Source of the DNA: Acanthacorydalis orientalis
Taxonomy: Eukaryota > Arthropoda > Insecta > Megaloptera > Corydalidae
DNA: 64,000 nucleotides
Reading direction: 5' to 3'
Assembly (NCBI GenBank): GCA_034766995.1
Contig: CM068321.1
Location: forward strand, 13,748,026-13,812,025
Shown in pieces: positions 26,053-40,002 of the stretch. Under the pieces are notes generated by a model, which saw only the letters and a list, made by a program, of their open reading frames with translations, made no database searches and was not told the DNA's origin. The position numbers and the translations under genes are program-made. Within the stretch, counting starts at the first letter, position 1. The number at the start of each line of letters is the position of its first letter.

Positions 26053-29000
26053 TTATTGTACATTAGTATTGAATTTAGTATGTAATGGTGTTACATTGAC
26101 TTTAATATCTCTGTTAAGGGTTTTTCTTAATTCTGCTGCAGCATGCGTTAACTGAAGTGCACAGTCTGGGTGAATATTTCCAGGAAGTAACGTGCATTCT
26201 TTTTCAAATATGACAGCTAATCCATCAAGAAGTTCCATAAATCCTAAAGAAATGGCAGCTCTCCGTAATCTATTTAACTCCTGTAATGAATACAGAGTTA
26301 TATAATAATGAATGATTTTTATGTCTACTTTATTATTATTACTATAATGACAAATAACATTACCTGTATTATTGTTAGAAATATATATTTTCATTACGAT
26401 ATAAATATACAAAAATGAAATGCATAATTTGTTTTTTAACAATTTACTGATCATTATACAATTATGAAATATGTTAGTCATTTTCAGACAACTTTGCATG
26501 ATTAAAAAATGTATGCATTTCTTGCAACTAAATATTACTTTTTTATTCTAAGAGACTAAACTAGATATGATAAAATATGTGAATTTATTGTCCTTAGCTT
26601 TTAAAATGAGAATTGTTTGTTTCAGTTTAATAATTATTCAAAGAAAATTGTTATCAGAAATTTAATAATTTATTAGTACAATATTTCAAAATAGAGCAGT
26701 CTTTTCTCATCAATATTTTCTTTATGATTTTTTAATATCTAAAAGGTAGCATGGATATAATATTTCTATAAATTTAATGTTAAAATCCATAAAACTGATT
26801 TAATATTGTACTGTTATTTAGTACTATGTTCAAAATAATTTCAAATAGTTTGAAATCTGATTTGAAATAAATTACAAACAGTTTAACACAGATTGGATAT
26901 AGTTAGTAGTATGTATAACTTTTAAAAGTTTTTTTTGCCTTGTTAAAAATGTACATAATAAATATATATTTGTAATTTTTTAAAATAAAATAAATATATT
27001 ACTTTGTAAAATTGTTGTGTTTTTTCAGGTAGCTTTCTTGCATGCCTTAATATTTTCTGTATATCAGACTGTAGTCCAACTTCTTTAATCCAAACTACAC
27101 AGTTCTGAGAATAACTCTTTTTATCTAAAGGTTTCACAGGAAATCCAAGTTGCTGATCAGTTGGATCTGCATAATCAACTACACCTAAATTATTTAAATC
27201 TCCAAGCCAAGGCACAGCATCAGATCCTGGTGTTAATATTGTGATCATCAAATTCGATTTCTTTTTTGTATCAGCCCATGAGTATAAAAATCCAAACCAA
27301 TTTTCTCTAAGTAATACTAAAGCTGCCATATTTTCTACTTTAAGAGCACCATGTAATAATACACAAAAAGACGGATATTTGCCTTCATCTCCAACAACAT
27401 CATCTTCAGAACCAGTTTCAATTCCTTCAGTTTTTATTGTAGTACTAGATTGTCCATTGGTGTTTGTGCATACTGGAAGAACTAAATGTCTACTTACAGC
27501 CATTGGTGAACCAATATCAGCAACAGATATAAAACCACATATTTTTATTTCATTTGAAACTATTAACCGATGCATTTCAAAATCACAAATTTTTGTATAT
27601 GGCTAAAATAACAATAGCAACAATATAATGAAGTAGAATTTTAAATAATATATATTATTAAAAATACATACTAATGGCGCAGGAGAAATAAGAACTTGCG
27701 AACTTAAATTTCCACATGAAATAGTACAATGAAATGAGGCATAACAATCTTCTGCAAGTTTTTGAAACATTGATGTAACACTAGCTACACTTAAAAGAGA
27801 TTCAGGTACATACATTGATCCATCTGGTCCTACCAAATCAACTAATCTTTGGTAATATGATCTGCCTATAAAATGTAGTAATTTATATATATATATATAT
27901 ATATATATGTTTATACATAACATAGGATTGAAAAATTAAGATAAAATAAAAATAATATCCTTAGTCATATTATTGAAAAAGATATTTGTAGTCATAAAAT
28001 TATTTTTATTGTTATATTATGTCTTGACTTAACAACTAATAAATAATTTTATCTTTCTTTATGACCTTTTTAGTATTATCTGTCTGAGATGTTTATCAAT
28101 TTTTATAACTGTTCTGATTAAATTGTAAAAGTTGTGTATGAGTTTATTTATTCTATGACTGTTTCAACCTTCATTATCTTTAGGCTGATTTTAAAATATA
28201 CTTGGATATGATGAAAATTAAAATCAATTGTTAAAAATAAAACCGTGTATATGGCCTTTTAGATTGAAATATCATAAACAATGAATAAACAGAAAAATAT
28301 AATTACAGAGAAATCTGCTTTTTTATTATCAATTTCTATACAAGAAATAAAACAATCATAAAATGTAATTATTACTTACTGCTTAGTAAATCAACATCAT
28401 CTGGTGCTGCTATAAAAGCTATATTTAATTTTCCTGGAAAAGGAAATGGAACTGGATATGGATTAGTTAAATCTCGTTTTGAAATACTTAACAGTGAATT
28501 CTTCAAAGATGTTGAACCAACTCCTTGTTTTCCATCAGTGACTATCAACACCTTAAATAAAATTTTAATATAAAAATGTATTATATGAATACTAAAAATT
28601 TTAGTTTTCACTAAATATAATAAATTTTTAACTTCAATATTATATTTATATATTGATGTTCATGCCTTTAGCACATTAGAATTTAAATTGTATAAATTAA
28701 AAACAGAAAAAAGGTATAAGCAAGATACAGATTAATATTATTTTTATATTTTTACTAGTCTATGAAACTTTTTGATATTTATTAAGTTATAATACACATC
28801 TTCAAAATTTAACAGATTAAAAATATGGGTACATGTTAAACATCATTATATTTTCAGAATATTCAACTAATATAAAAATATATCAGATATTTTAAGTTAT
28901 GATAGATGATACCAATTATATGTTTTCTTTTAGTTCATTGAAAGATGAATAATAATAACAATGATAAAATATTTATTTCATACTTTGACTTATACAGTTA

Positions 29001-32000
29001 TTTTCTTATAAAATATCATTTTCAATACTCACATTGTAATTAAAATAGTTTCTTTTTGTACATATTTTAAATAGAAACAATAAAAATAAAAAATATAATA
29101 CAATTGAGATTAAAAATAACACTCATTTATAATATATGAAATTTGTAAGATTCTTTCACTTTTTAACTAATATTTCCTCAGATATTTAATTTTTTATGAA
29201 GTTACAAATTATACACTATATTTATTATATTTAAATTATACCTGACATGGTGTATTATTACCCCATTCTCCAAGTATTAATTGACTAACTCCATGTAAAG
29301 CAATTTCAATACATGTTTTATCAAATTCTTCTATTTGTAATAACTTTGTTTTTATACTTTCATAGTCACGAGTGAAACCACTTACGACTTCATATAAAGA
29401 TGAATAAACAACCTATAAAAAAGCCAACCTATTTAATGCAAGCAAGAACAGAATAACAAGGTATTATAATAATTTGCAGATTATAGAGTAAGAATTGAAC
29501 ATTTCTTCCCAGACATTCATTATGTTAGCAAGAAAAAAAATATTATATAATAATATTAGTATCAATACTTGTACATACTCAAATTAAGACTTAGTTAAAA
29601 AATATTAAAACATATTTGTAATTTAAAAATATACGTATTAATTATACTTACTTATTTAGAGTATACACTTGAATAAATACATTATATATATACTGTATAC
29701 ATTAACACTATATATTTACATATTTTTTATGTACATTGCACAAATACTGAATGTTTACATACATAAAAAATTATATATATTTAAAATATTAAATTTCAAA
29801 TTTCTAGTTTTAAAGGTGTTTTTCATTTATATTAGAGTATATTTTACCTACATTAATTCAGTTATAGATTACTTCAATGTTATACACCATATGTTGGACT
29901 TTACATTGTTTCAAAGTTAGTTTAATATTAAAGTATCATGAATCAGTTTATAAGCATCAAACTGGATTATATAATTTTCAAATATTTTTTTTCATATTTT
30001 TTTATTACAATTTAAAAAATGAAGCAGCAGAAACTGTAACTCTAATGTATTAATATTATACTTGAAGATAAAATTATAAAGCAAACTGCTAGATCAAAAC
30101 AATTTAAAAATATTAATTAAATTTGATTTCCAACACATTGAATAGAAAAGAAACGAAGAATACAGTATAACAATTATTCAATTTTTACATTCAAAATTAA
30201 AAAATATGGAAATAAATTAAAAATGTACATCTCGATTTTCAAAAAGTTGTTTACTTTTATTAAAAAAAAAATGATAAATATTTCTTCTTAACAATGTAAA
30301 ATTTAATGAAAATGGAAATCTAGTTACAAACTACTACAATATGGAGTTCATTTCAATTCACAAATTTAATTTTTAACTAGTGCTTTAAAAATTGAATGCA
30401 AAAATTGGTAATCCTTACACAGCATTCTAATAATTATCTACGTTTTGGTGTGATTTACAGATAAACAAAATAAATAGTATGAGACATTATACTGAACTGT
30501 GGTAAGAAAATAATTAATTTCATGAACTACCTATTGAATATAGTTTAACATTTGTAAATTTTTTGTTTAATATACAAAATATTTTTTTTATTTTTAATTA
30601 GAAACTTGTCCTGAAATAGTTTGTCAAAATGAATTGTAAAATAATATAAAACAATAGTCTTTAAAGAAATATATTATTTTACAGAATTAAGTATCAAGAT
30701 TGAAAAATACTTTTTATATAGTATTAGATAATGCATCTCTTTTAAGAAAAGAATACTAACTTGTTGCTGAATATTTCTTTTAGAAAATTCATATCTTTTT
30801 TGTTTTAATAGTATAACATTTAATTAACAAGTGTTTCAAAAATGTCCAATTAAGTTAAAAATTACATTAGTAAATTTCTGCTGTCAAGTTATTAACATTT
30901 TAATAATTTTTTAAGTACAATTGATTTAGATTAATGAGGAAAGGCATTTTTAATTTCATACATTTTTGAAATAAAATGAGAAAATATTAAACTAGAAATT
31001 AAGAAAAAAAAACAATTTAAAATTTTATATATTCTTTTTGCAATTAATAATTTTTCGTCGATAATTGATTTAATAAAAAAATATTTTTCTCTTGTTAAAA
31101 GAAATAAAATTATTAAGAAAAACGAATTAATATTCTGTAAGTGAAATAATAATTATATTCATAGCTATAAACAATGTTATTTTTCACAACATTACAAAGT
31201 TAATCACAATAAGTATTTTAAATACATTACACCAGTCACCTTACATGACAATTTGAAAAGTATGAAACTGGTACTATTATATATAAATATATGTACATAT
31301 TTTTTTAAATTATTATTCCTGGAAAAGTAGAAATGATAAACATAAAGGACTGAATATAAAACTTCAACAAAATGCTTTAGGAGATGGAAACTTTTAAACT
31401 GGACAAAGTTACTGAGGAAAAAAGTATGTTTTTCAAAATACTGACTATATTTATACATAACTAACAAACCAATATATACATACATATGTGTGTATATATA
31501 TGTTTGCATGTGTGTGTGTGTGTATGTGTATATATATATATATATATATAAAATGAGAACATGTATATCTTGTAGGTTAGTGATTTTTTATTTAATTTTA
31601 TATTTCTTTAAATATCATTTTATAATTTTTTTTAGAAATGTTTGGAAATACAAATATGGTTTTTAAAAATATAAATGCAAGATGTAGTCTTAAATAATCA
31701 CATATTCAGCTCTTTATTCTTATAATATGCATCAAATCTTAAATAATAATAATAATATGATAAGCAGATTATATTTAATGCGTCAAGTTCAACTGAAAAT
31801 TTATATGGATAATAACAACACATTTAACACTTTTAAGAAATAATTTAAATTTCACTACAATGAACACAAAATAAATTAATATTCGACAAAAGAAAAATAA
31901 AAAAAAACACATATCATAGCACCCTGAGCTAAATTTTACTTTATTTGAAGGCGTAGTATTATTTAACTGCGGCTTGAGCTGCTTTTTTTGCTTTAACTAA

Positions 32001-34368
32001 ATCGACGAGCTCTTTATATCGACGCATGCACTCTTTTTTACTCCTATTTGGAATACATTCAGAAATTTTGTCCCATCGTTCTTCAGTCGATGAGGGATAT
32101 GTTTTTAATGCTTGTTCTAAGAGTTTCTGTTCTTCAGGAGTCCAAGGAGTACATTCGGATTTCTTTTGATTCACTGCAGATTTGAAATCACCATTAATTT
32201 TCAAATGTTCTGTAGTAATAGTCAGTGAACTACTGTTTAGTGCATTCTGTGTTTCTTCTTTCTTAGAAATGCTTACTTCATCAAAAACTCTTGCATTCTT
32301 TGTATTTTTCTCAAAGTGATTGTAAGCTTGTTTATTAACATCTGTTTTAAAGTTATTTTTTGAAAAATCAGATTTCTGTAAATCTTTTGCTTTTGCCAAT
32401 ACGTCTTTTGCAGTATATTTTCCACTTGTCATATTTCCATGTTGATTTATAAAATTTGCTACTACTTCCCATCGTTGATTTGTACCAGCTGGAAAAAGAT
32501 TAACAGCTTTGATTAAAAGTTGTATGTTGTCTGGATTCCAATTTGCAGGGCCATTTTTTGTTTTATCTGAAGCTCCATCTGTTTTTGAAGCATATTTCTC
32601 AAACATAGCTTTTCTTTCAGCTTCTAATTTTTCCTCAGTTTGTTTTACAATTCGAAGAAAGGCAAGTTTTCCTTCTTCAATCAGTTCTTTATTTATTTGT
32701 TCCAACTCGGTCAATTTTAACACTTCACAAATTTTATCTACTGCCGTCATATGTGTCACACTTTCCGCAGAATCAGATCCAAAATACTCGTTACTTTTAC
32801 ATATGTCCCTAAAGGTTTTTCGTTCTTTTTTAAGAGCTTTTTTCTGAAGTTCTCTCTCTTGTCGCTTTGCTTCAATAAGTGCTTTTTCAGCAGCTTCCGC
32901 TTTTTCTTTTGCTTCCTGTATTTCTTTTAATATGCGTTCTTCTTCTTCGCGTCGTGCCTGTACAGCATCTTGTTTTGCTCGTTTTGCAGCCTCCTTCTTT
33001 TCTTTGTCTTCTAGTTTGAATTTCGCTATACGAGGATCTGTATTATAAGCTAAATCAACTAGATTCCTAATTCGAGACATTTCTTCCTTCTTTCTTTTTG
33101 CCCTTGCTACCTTATTTTGTTTTTCAATCCACCTTCTTTCTTCTCTATCCTGCCCTTTTTCTTTTTCTTCTTCATCTAAATATGAAAATTCACGCCAAGA
33201 ATCAAAATTATACCAAAATGAATAAAACTTCTCGACTTCATCACGAGATGTACTTTCATCACCAAGTTTTGGAACATTTTTCTTTTCTGACCATCTTGAA
33301 TTTAATTTAAAGTATTTTGTGAATGTTTCAAAAAAATCTTTTTTAAGTTCTGCACCGGACGGCAACGAATCATCAAATTCTGGATCAACAGAATCATATG
33401 ACCTACGTTTGGCTGGCGTTCCCAAGATCTCATAAGCTTTAGTAATGCATGTAAAGTAATCATCATCAGGACGGATCTCTTCACCTAATCCTTTGCGTTT
33501 ATCTGGATGATGTTTGAGTACTTTCTTTCGATAAGCTTTCTTAATATCATCATCCGTAGCTTTATATCGCATCTTTTTTAACCCCAACACGGCATAATGA
33601 TCTTGCTCTTTCCATTTCGTCGGATCTAAACTTCTTAGATAATTAACGTCGTCTTCATAAATATCATCAGTAATATCACACTTGTCATTTTGAAATAAAT
33701 TTATTCTACCTTCAGCATCTAAACCACTTTGACTGAGGTAATGTAAAAATTGCGGTCCAACACATTCTACTTTTTGTACTCTTAAGTCAGGTTTAAGAGT
33801 AACTGTTTTACATGTGTTTAAATTTTCTTCCACCATCCTCGTTTTACGAAATATAATTTAACCTTACAACACACGCATGAAAATATTAAAAAAATAATAG
33901 TAAAAAATTATGTATAGATCGAATTCGACGAAAATAATCAACGGCAGTATTAGCAGTTACTTAAAATATAAAGCAGATATGTTTTAAAAAAAGTACGTAC
34001 AAGTGATCAAAAGAAAAAAAATATTCATTGCCGATTTTTAACTGAGAAATGACACCAGAATGAATTAAAAGAAACGTGTGGGAACGAAAATGATCAACAC
34101 TTAAATAGAAAAGTTACTAGAATAACTTATTACATATTGTTTTTAAAAATAAGCTAAACATTCGAAATTACTTCATTTACTTTTACTGAATTGTGTAATA
34201 ACTTACCAATGCAACAAATTCTAGTTTTGTATGAATGGATAAATAATCTAAAAATGCATTAATTCCTTGGATTGCAAGGTTATGCCGCGTCAGATTACCA
34301 TTTTCTGTTTCAGGTGGAACAGGTCTAATCATTGACAAAGAGGCGTCTAAAACTATAACTGTAGGCAT
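26053..34368 (-). CDS. INTS14: Integrator complex subunit 14 (INTS14/VWA9), 6 coding exons
   Basis: A subunit of the nuclear Integrator complex, which binds RNA polymerase II and carries out snRNA 3'-end cleavage and promoter-proximal termination. INTS14 pairs with INTS10 and INTS13 as a nucleic-acid-binding module. Exons on the minus strand: 34368-34207, 29412-29242, 28551-28380, 27865-27672, 27602-27003, 26280-26053, giving 508 residues (human about 518). An N-terminal von Willebrand A domain carries a MIDAS-type DASLS (residues 8-12) in MPTVIVLDASLSMIRP. Matches continue in KLEFVALVVYSS, VLIVTDG, PFPFPGKLNIAFIA, VSRHLVLP, PSFCVLLHGALKVE, ADTKKKSNLM, LRHARKLPEKTQQFYKELN, CTLLPGNIHPD and QLTHAAAELRK, ending NVTPLHT. 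Intron 1 (29413-34206) is 4.8 kb and contains the entire DNAJC2 gene on the same strand. Confidence 0.95.
27886..27908. repeat. Short (TA)n tract before an INTS14 splice acceptor
   Basis: On the minus strand this array ends about 20 bases before the acceptor of the exon that starts at 27865. Confidence 0.85.
31959..33836 (-). CDS. DNAJC2: DnaJ homolog C2 / zuotin (MPP11), single-exon CDS nested in INTS14 intron 1
   Basis: The J-protein of the ribosome-associated complex. With an Hsp70 partner it assists folding of nascent chains at the ribosome exit, and animal versions also act on chromatin. The open frame encodes 625 residues (human about 621) without introns. Domains: an N-terminal region with the conserved YLRSLDPTKWKEQDHYAVLG lead-in; a J domain at about residues 78-150 with the HPD tripeptide intact at 110-112 (LKHHPDKRKG); then a long charged Lys/Glu/Arg-rich helical region (about 205-350, ribosome-binding type). 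Two C-terminal SANT/Myb-like domains carry NWNPDNIQLLIKAVNLFP and TPWTPEEQKLLEQAL with RWDKISECIPNRSKKECMRR. It ends in AKKAAQAAVK. The start ATG lies about 370 bp downstream of the INTS14 first coding exon, so its promoter must lie in INTS14 intron 1 or it uses the INTS14 promoter. Confidence 0.96.
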   Translation of the reverse strand: MVEENLNTCKTVTLKPDLRVQKVECVGPQFLHYLSQSGLDAEGRINLFQNDKCDITDDIYEDDVNYLRSLDPTKWKEQDHYAVLGLKKMRYKATDDDIKKAYRKKVLKHHPDKRKGLGEEIRPDDDYFTCITKAYEILGTPAKRRSYDSVDPEFDDSLPSGAELKKDFFETFTKYFKLNSRWSEKKNVPKLGDESTSRDEVEKFYSFWYNFDSWREFSYLDEEEKEKGQDREERRWIEKQNKVARAKRKKEEMSRIRNLVDLAYNTDPRIAKFKLEDKEKKEAAKRAKQDAVQARREEEERILKEIQEAKEKAEAAEKALIEAKRQERELQKKALKKERKTFRDICKSNEYFGSDSAESVTHMTAVDKICEVLKLTELEQINKELIEEGKLAFLRIVKQTEEKLEAERKAMFEKYASKTDGASDKTKNGPANWNPDNIQLLIKAVNLFPAGTNQRWEVVANFINQHGNMTSGKYTAKDVLAKAKDLQKSDFSKNNFKTDVNKQAYNHFEKNTKNARVFDEVSISKKEETQNALNSSSLTITTEHLKINGDFKSAVNQKKSECTPWTPEEQKLLEQALKTYPSSTEERWDKISECIPNRSKKECMRRYKELVDLVKAKKAAQAAVK

Positions 34369-35010
34369 TTCTAATTATTAGAATATTCAATTAATAATAT
34401 TAACTGTTATATGGTTACTAAAGTGTTTTTTTTTTAAATTACACCACTACACAACTGATTCAAAAGTGTTTTGATACATCTCTGTTTAACATATCAATCT
34501 AAACCAAACGTGTAACCTTTAATTAAAAATAATATTAATTTTCTTTTTCGAAATATTTACACATATTTTAAGATCTTCATTTAATTATTTACATGTTACA
34601 ACTATAAAATCTCTTGCGTTTATTTAAAATGGATGATTATTAAAATTACCTAAATTTTATATTGTCAGATCTAAAAAGTACTACAAAATTTCCAAAGGAA
34701 ATTTTCTACTTTATTTTAAAATGTTAATAATACTACATAGCAAATGTTCGGCACAAGCAAATTGTTTGAAGTAATTTTTTTAAACTTTCAATTTTATTAC
34801 CCAGATTAAAAACTACATTAATTTATTTCAAATACTAATTGCAATGAAATAAAAACAGAGAATTTATTTTAGGATTAACTATCATTGTAATTCATTATTT
34901 TAGGATTTGTTTTTAGTATGAGTCTTATTTTAAGATCAATACTTATCTACCTATTTATCTATCTATATATGTATATATCTATATATATCTCTCTCTCTCT
35001 CTCTCTGTAT

Positions 35011-35025
35011 ATATATATGTTTATA

Positions 35026-35111
<86 letters not shown>
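35011..35111. repeat. (TA)n microsatellite next to the family B element
   Basis: TA array with a few TG interruptions at its left, preceded by a (CT)n tract and running directly up to the Helitron-like 3' end. Confidence 0.95.
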
Positions 35112-35119
<8 letters not shown>

Positions 35120-35232
35120 AGAGGGTTTGCACCCTGCTTGCTACTCTCACCAATCTTCGGGCTCGGTGCACTCGTCCACTAGTCAATTATAAGTATGTTA
35201 AGTAAGTAAATGAAACAATAAACATTTTTTTA
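35112..35232 (-). mobile_element. Helitron-like 3' tail, family B copy 2
   Basis: On the minus strand it aligns with 23829-23943 from AATGTTTATTGTTTCATT to the terminus. The 3' end has a hairpin AGGGTGCAAACCCT followed at once by CTGG (CTRR) and T, then the TA array. The stem sequence differs from that of copy 1, yet both pair, which supports a real terminal hairpin. Confidence 0.7.
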
Positions 35233-38200
35233 AACTCATTTTTGCCTATATAATCATCTTCTTGCAGATAGATTGCAACGTATTACATATATATATATAT
35301 ATATATTTCTATATAGTTAGTATGTTTACATAATTATTATTGTAGACAAATTGCATGTGTTATTTTGTAAATGAGATAAACATATTTGGGTACCTTAGAA
35401 CACATCAAATAAATAAGCGATGTCATCTAATTTTTTGTGGATAATTTTGATTATATGTATATTATATATATGCATGTGTGTGCATTTGAATTTAATTATA
35501 ATGAGGACTACAGAAATATCTTTTCTTATATAAATTCTAATATGATTACAAGTTATATCAGCCAGCATATTAATTAACATATGTGAAATTTAAATAATAT
35601 ATGTGAACTTATCTACAAACAATATAAATACTTGTCATTTTATTTAACATATAAATACATTTTACAAGGTTTTCATAAAAATTAAATATTTGTGTATACA
35701 TAAGATAGTTTTCAATGCATTCTAAAGAATGGAGTTTACTACCCATTAGACAAAAAATGAATTTATTAAACAGAAGAAAATTGGCCCGATATATTTATAA
35801 AAAAAAGCTTATAAAAGTGCATGTATTGAGATGTGTGAAACAAAATCTACGTGTTTTTTTACGTAGGTGCTGTAGGTATAAAAATTAATGTATCTGTGCT
35901 CATTATAACTACGATTTATTCTGTATAGAAATAAATAAGTCGGAAGTTACTTAGTTTTCATAAAATAGATTTGATAAATATTAATGTTTTTGCTTTTTTT
36001 TAGATTTTATACTCACATCACTAGTAAAATTTATATAGAACATATAAACTTATGGAGATATATTTCAACAAAGACTTTTAATAAAAAATACGACAATTTT
36101 AACACTTTTAACATTTTTATTACTAGTTGAAGAATACATGTCTTCTATTTTATTTTAACTTAACTAAATGATGATATACAATATTATATTTTATTCTGTC
36201 CAGACAATAGCGTTTCTATTTAATAATAACACTTCTTAGGTAATTACAAATCTAGCTACTTCTTAGAAGTAACTTACAAGTTTTTATAAATAGTTACAAA
36301 GTATATTGTTTAAACGATATTTCGTTACTATTACATTACTCAGCGTCGTTAACTGATTTTTTTTTATCAAAAACGTTTCATTATTTTGTCTAGAAAGCAT
36401 ACATGTTTGATTCTGATATACTGAAAATTATTTTTAATGCCCAATTAGCCAATATTTGCAACCCATTAAATGTTTTTTGTTCTTGGGTTAAGACTAATAT
36501 ATGAATTAATTTATATTTATCAATTGTATAAAAGAAATTATTGCATAATGATTTTATTTGCCACAATATTAATTTAATAATCTCAGTATTTTCCTAACTT
36601 GATCTTTCATTACAAAACTTATTTTCTGCATTAAAAAATGTTATTTGTCAGTCTTTCATCATTCATATCATTTTTTTACATCTAATGTAATTTATACAAA
36701 GACTTATTTTTCCATTAAGCCCAATTTGTATTAACAACGTGAAAGTTGAAAATATAACTCATAGTAGCACAAAGTTTTGATAACATTTGTAGTTCTGAGC
36801 TAATTGAGCAATAAAAACAGTTGTTGCTGAACTAATATGTTATGTTTATTATATATAGATAATACAAGATCTAGAATTAGAGGAAGTAATTTTTAAAAAT
36901 GCTATTTAGTTTAAATAAGTTATATTTAGTACTGAAAGTAAAGCTTATGTCAGAAGATGTTTGATACTTGTTCAATTGTAAAATTTTTTTGTTCATTAAA
37001 ATTTACAATGCATCGGCTGTATAAATATGTACATAGTACATTTATGCAATGGCTCAAGTTATCATAAAGCTTATAAAAAAAATGTTATTAAAAGTGATGT
37101 ACACTTGTTATTAAATTATACAATTAATATACTGAATGTGTACATAATATTTACATATGTATATGTGAGTATATATGTCAATATAAATGTACACATGCAC
37201 ATAACTACACGTTCTTCATGTACAATTTATGAAACTTAAAGAAATTATTTTTGATTAAAAAAATATAATATGTATTAATGACAAAATTTTCAACTTTGAG
37301 TATGAAATTAAAGTATTTCTCTTTGTAATCTGACTTGATTACTTTAACACTATGACAAAGTGTAATTATATTATTCTGTATAAATACTTCACATGTACAA
37401 AAAAATCACTCTGTACACGATTTGATTTTAAATCTAACAGCGACTGAAAGTGCTAAAAATCATCAATATATTAAATTTTTATATACATGAGGCTTTTAAC
37501 CAAGATGTTGACAATATAATTTGTTATTAAATATGCTTTACATCACCGTTAGAATAATAGATCAGAGAGCTTTACAAATTATTTTTGTTATGGAATTCTT
37601 AATATTAAATATAAATAATAATCACTATTCCATTTTAACATGAAACATTTTAGTGACAGTATAAAAACTTTAGTGAAATTGTTAAAACGTCCATTTGAAT
37701 GCTTACTGGGCATTATCATTAGGAAGAAGCTGGACTGAATTGTTCGAGTCACAAAAGAGAACTATTTGATAAAAAATATTCCCCCTATATAAACTGTCAA
37801 TAATATTATATCCACATTAAAATTAGCACAGCTTCATTTTTACACACACATTTTAACATACATTCAATATGCACAGTGGTAACTAAAAACTATTGGGATT
37901 CTAGCACAGGATTGTACAGCTTTGTGAGATGCAAATATATTCAACGATAAAAATAGTAGTTAATATTCAAATTGTCATTGTACATTTCTATTTAGCTCAA
38001 GAGCACTGAAATTTATAAGCTGTCTCTGCATATATGCGTGTATGCATGTGTGTGTATATGTGTGTGTTAGATGTATGCATATATATATATATATATATAC
38101 ATTTATATACATACTTACACACACACAAACTCACATTTGTATATACATACAGAAGTATATATATGTATGTATAATCAGTCATTTCTTACATGACTGGTTT

Positions 38201-39035
38201 TTATGTAATTAATGTTTATTTAAAAATGATTGACATTTTCATATGCAAAAACAATAGTCAAGCATTTATTTTTTTAAATATAAGTTTAATATATTCAAAA
38301 AATTCACTTTTAAATACCAAATCTATGAAAATCTTAATGACAATGGGTTCCTATACAAAATTAAAAATAAATAACGCCATTCAAATGAGAGACTTAGCAA
38401 AAAAAATATCATTTGACTAGTATACCTGCAGCTTAAACATATACAATATTTAATACATAGAATTTAGAATTACTGACTATGTATATACATATTACAAAGC
38501 GGTATGTTTTTAATGCAATAGTGACCTATCCGCATATAGCGATAACATTAACTAAATATACAGTAAACGAAACATACTAAAATTAAATATATCAATGTAA
38601 ATCGATTTGATTATAATTGTAGGTATATTGAATTCATGACAATACAATTTAGCATATAAAATTATATTAACGATAATAACATAAATTTAAAGCTGTCCCC
38701 TCTATATATGAGAACTTTGTACTGTATAGAATTGGCAAAAAGAATAATTAAAGTCTGCGGTGATTTTATTTTTCTATGAAAATGTAATACCTTTGTAAAT
38801 ATTATATTTTTAAAAATTAATTTTTATTCATTTAATAGTGTAATTTTAATTTTCTTAATTCTACTTTATTTAGATGGACACAGAGTTACTTTATAAAAAA
38901 AATTATGTGCTAATATGACAAGATTGATATGACAATTATTTGAAAAATAATAAAATAAGAAATAAAATATAGTTGTTAATAAAGAAATTAAATAATGGTA
39001 TTTATAATTTAAAAAATTGTAACATTACACAAATG

Positions 39036-39308
<273 letters not shown>

Positions 39309-39958
39309 ATAATTAATATAAATGTTGGTAGATTCATGAGTTTGAATAGTCATTCTATAAAAAAAATCTGTTAACATTTAAGTCATCTGTAATATCAAAA
39401 AAATATTTAACATTTTTTAAATTAGTTTTCTATTTTTTAAAACCACCACAGATGAAAACATTATCACTGACTGACGAAACAGTTTTGCGAACACGAATTC
39501 ATTTAATGTACCTGATCAGTCTTACGTATTAATATTAAATGTAATGCGTGAACGGAATATTCATCAGGATCAGAATTAAAATTGATAAAAGTGTGCTCAA
39601 GTTATAATAGTCCTTTCAGAATTAAAATATTTATGTTTTGATATTTTATTCAAAAGTCATTCAGATTTATACTGTCAAAATTGTACAATAAAAATTGTGT
39701 CTGTATGTTATTTCTATTAATTGTAATATTTAAATATGATTGGAAAATTGACAACATAATTATAACTATTAATTTATAATGTTTAGTACTTTGTGTTACC
39801 AAAGCTTATTGAAAATATTTTATTCAGTGAAAATATTAATATATGAAACAGTTATGAATTAGTTTAAAATTTGTTATTGCAAAGTACAAAAATTATGTAT
39901 TTCAAATGTAACATATTATAAATCGGTAAATATTAATTTTGACAATATATTTTGATAC

Positions 39959-40002
<44 letters not shown>

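Noticed and set aside
27241..27606. 121-codon plus-strand frame
   Set aside because: Antisense shadow of the 600-bp INTS14 exon.
32509..33310. Plus-strand open frames inside DNAJC2
   Set aside because: They are antisense shadows of the well-supported DNAJC2 coding sequence.
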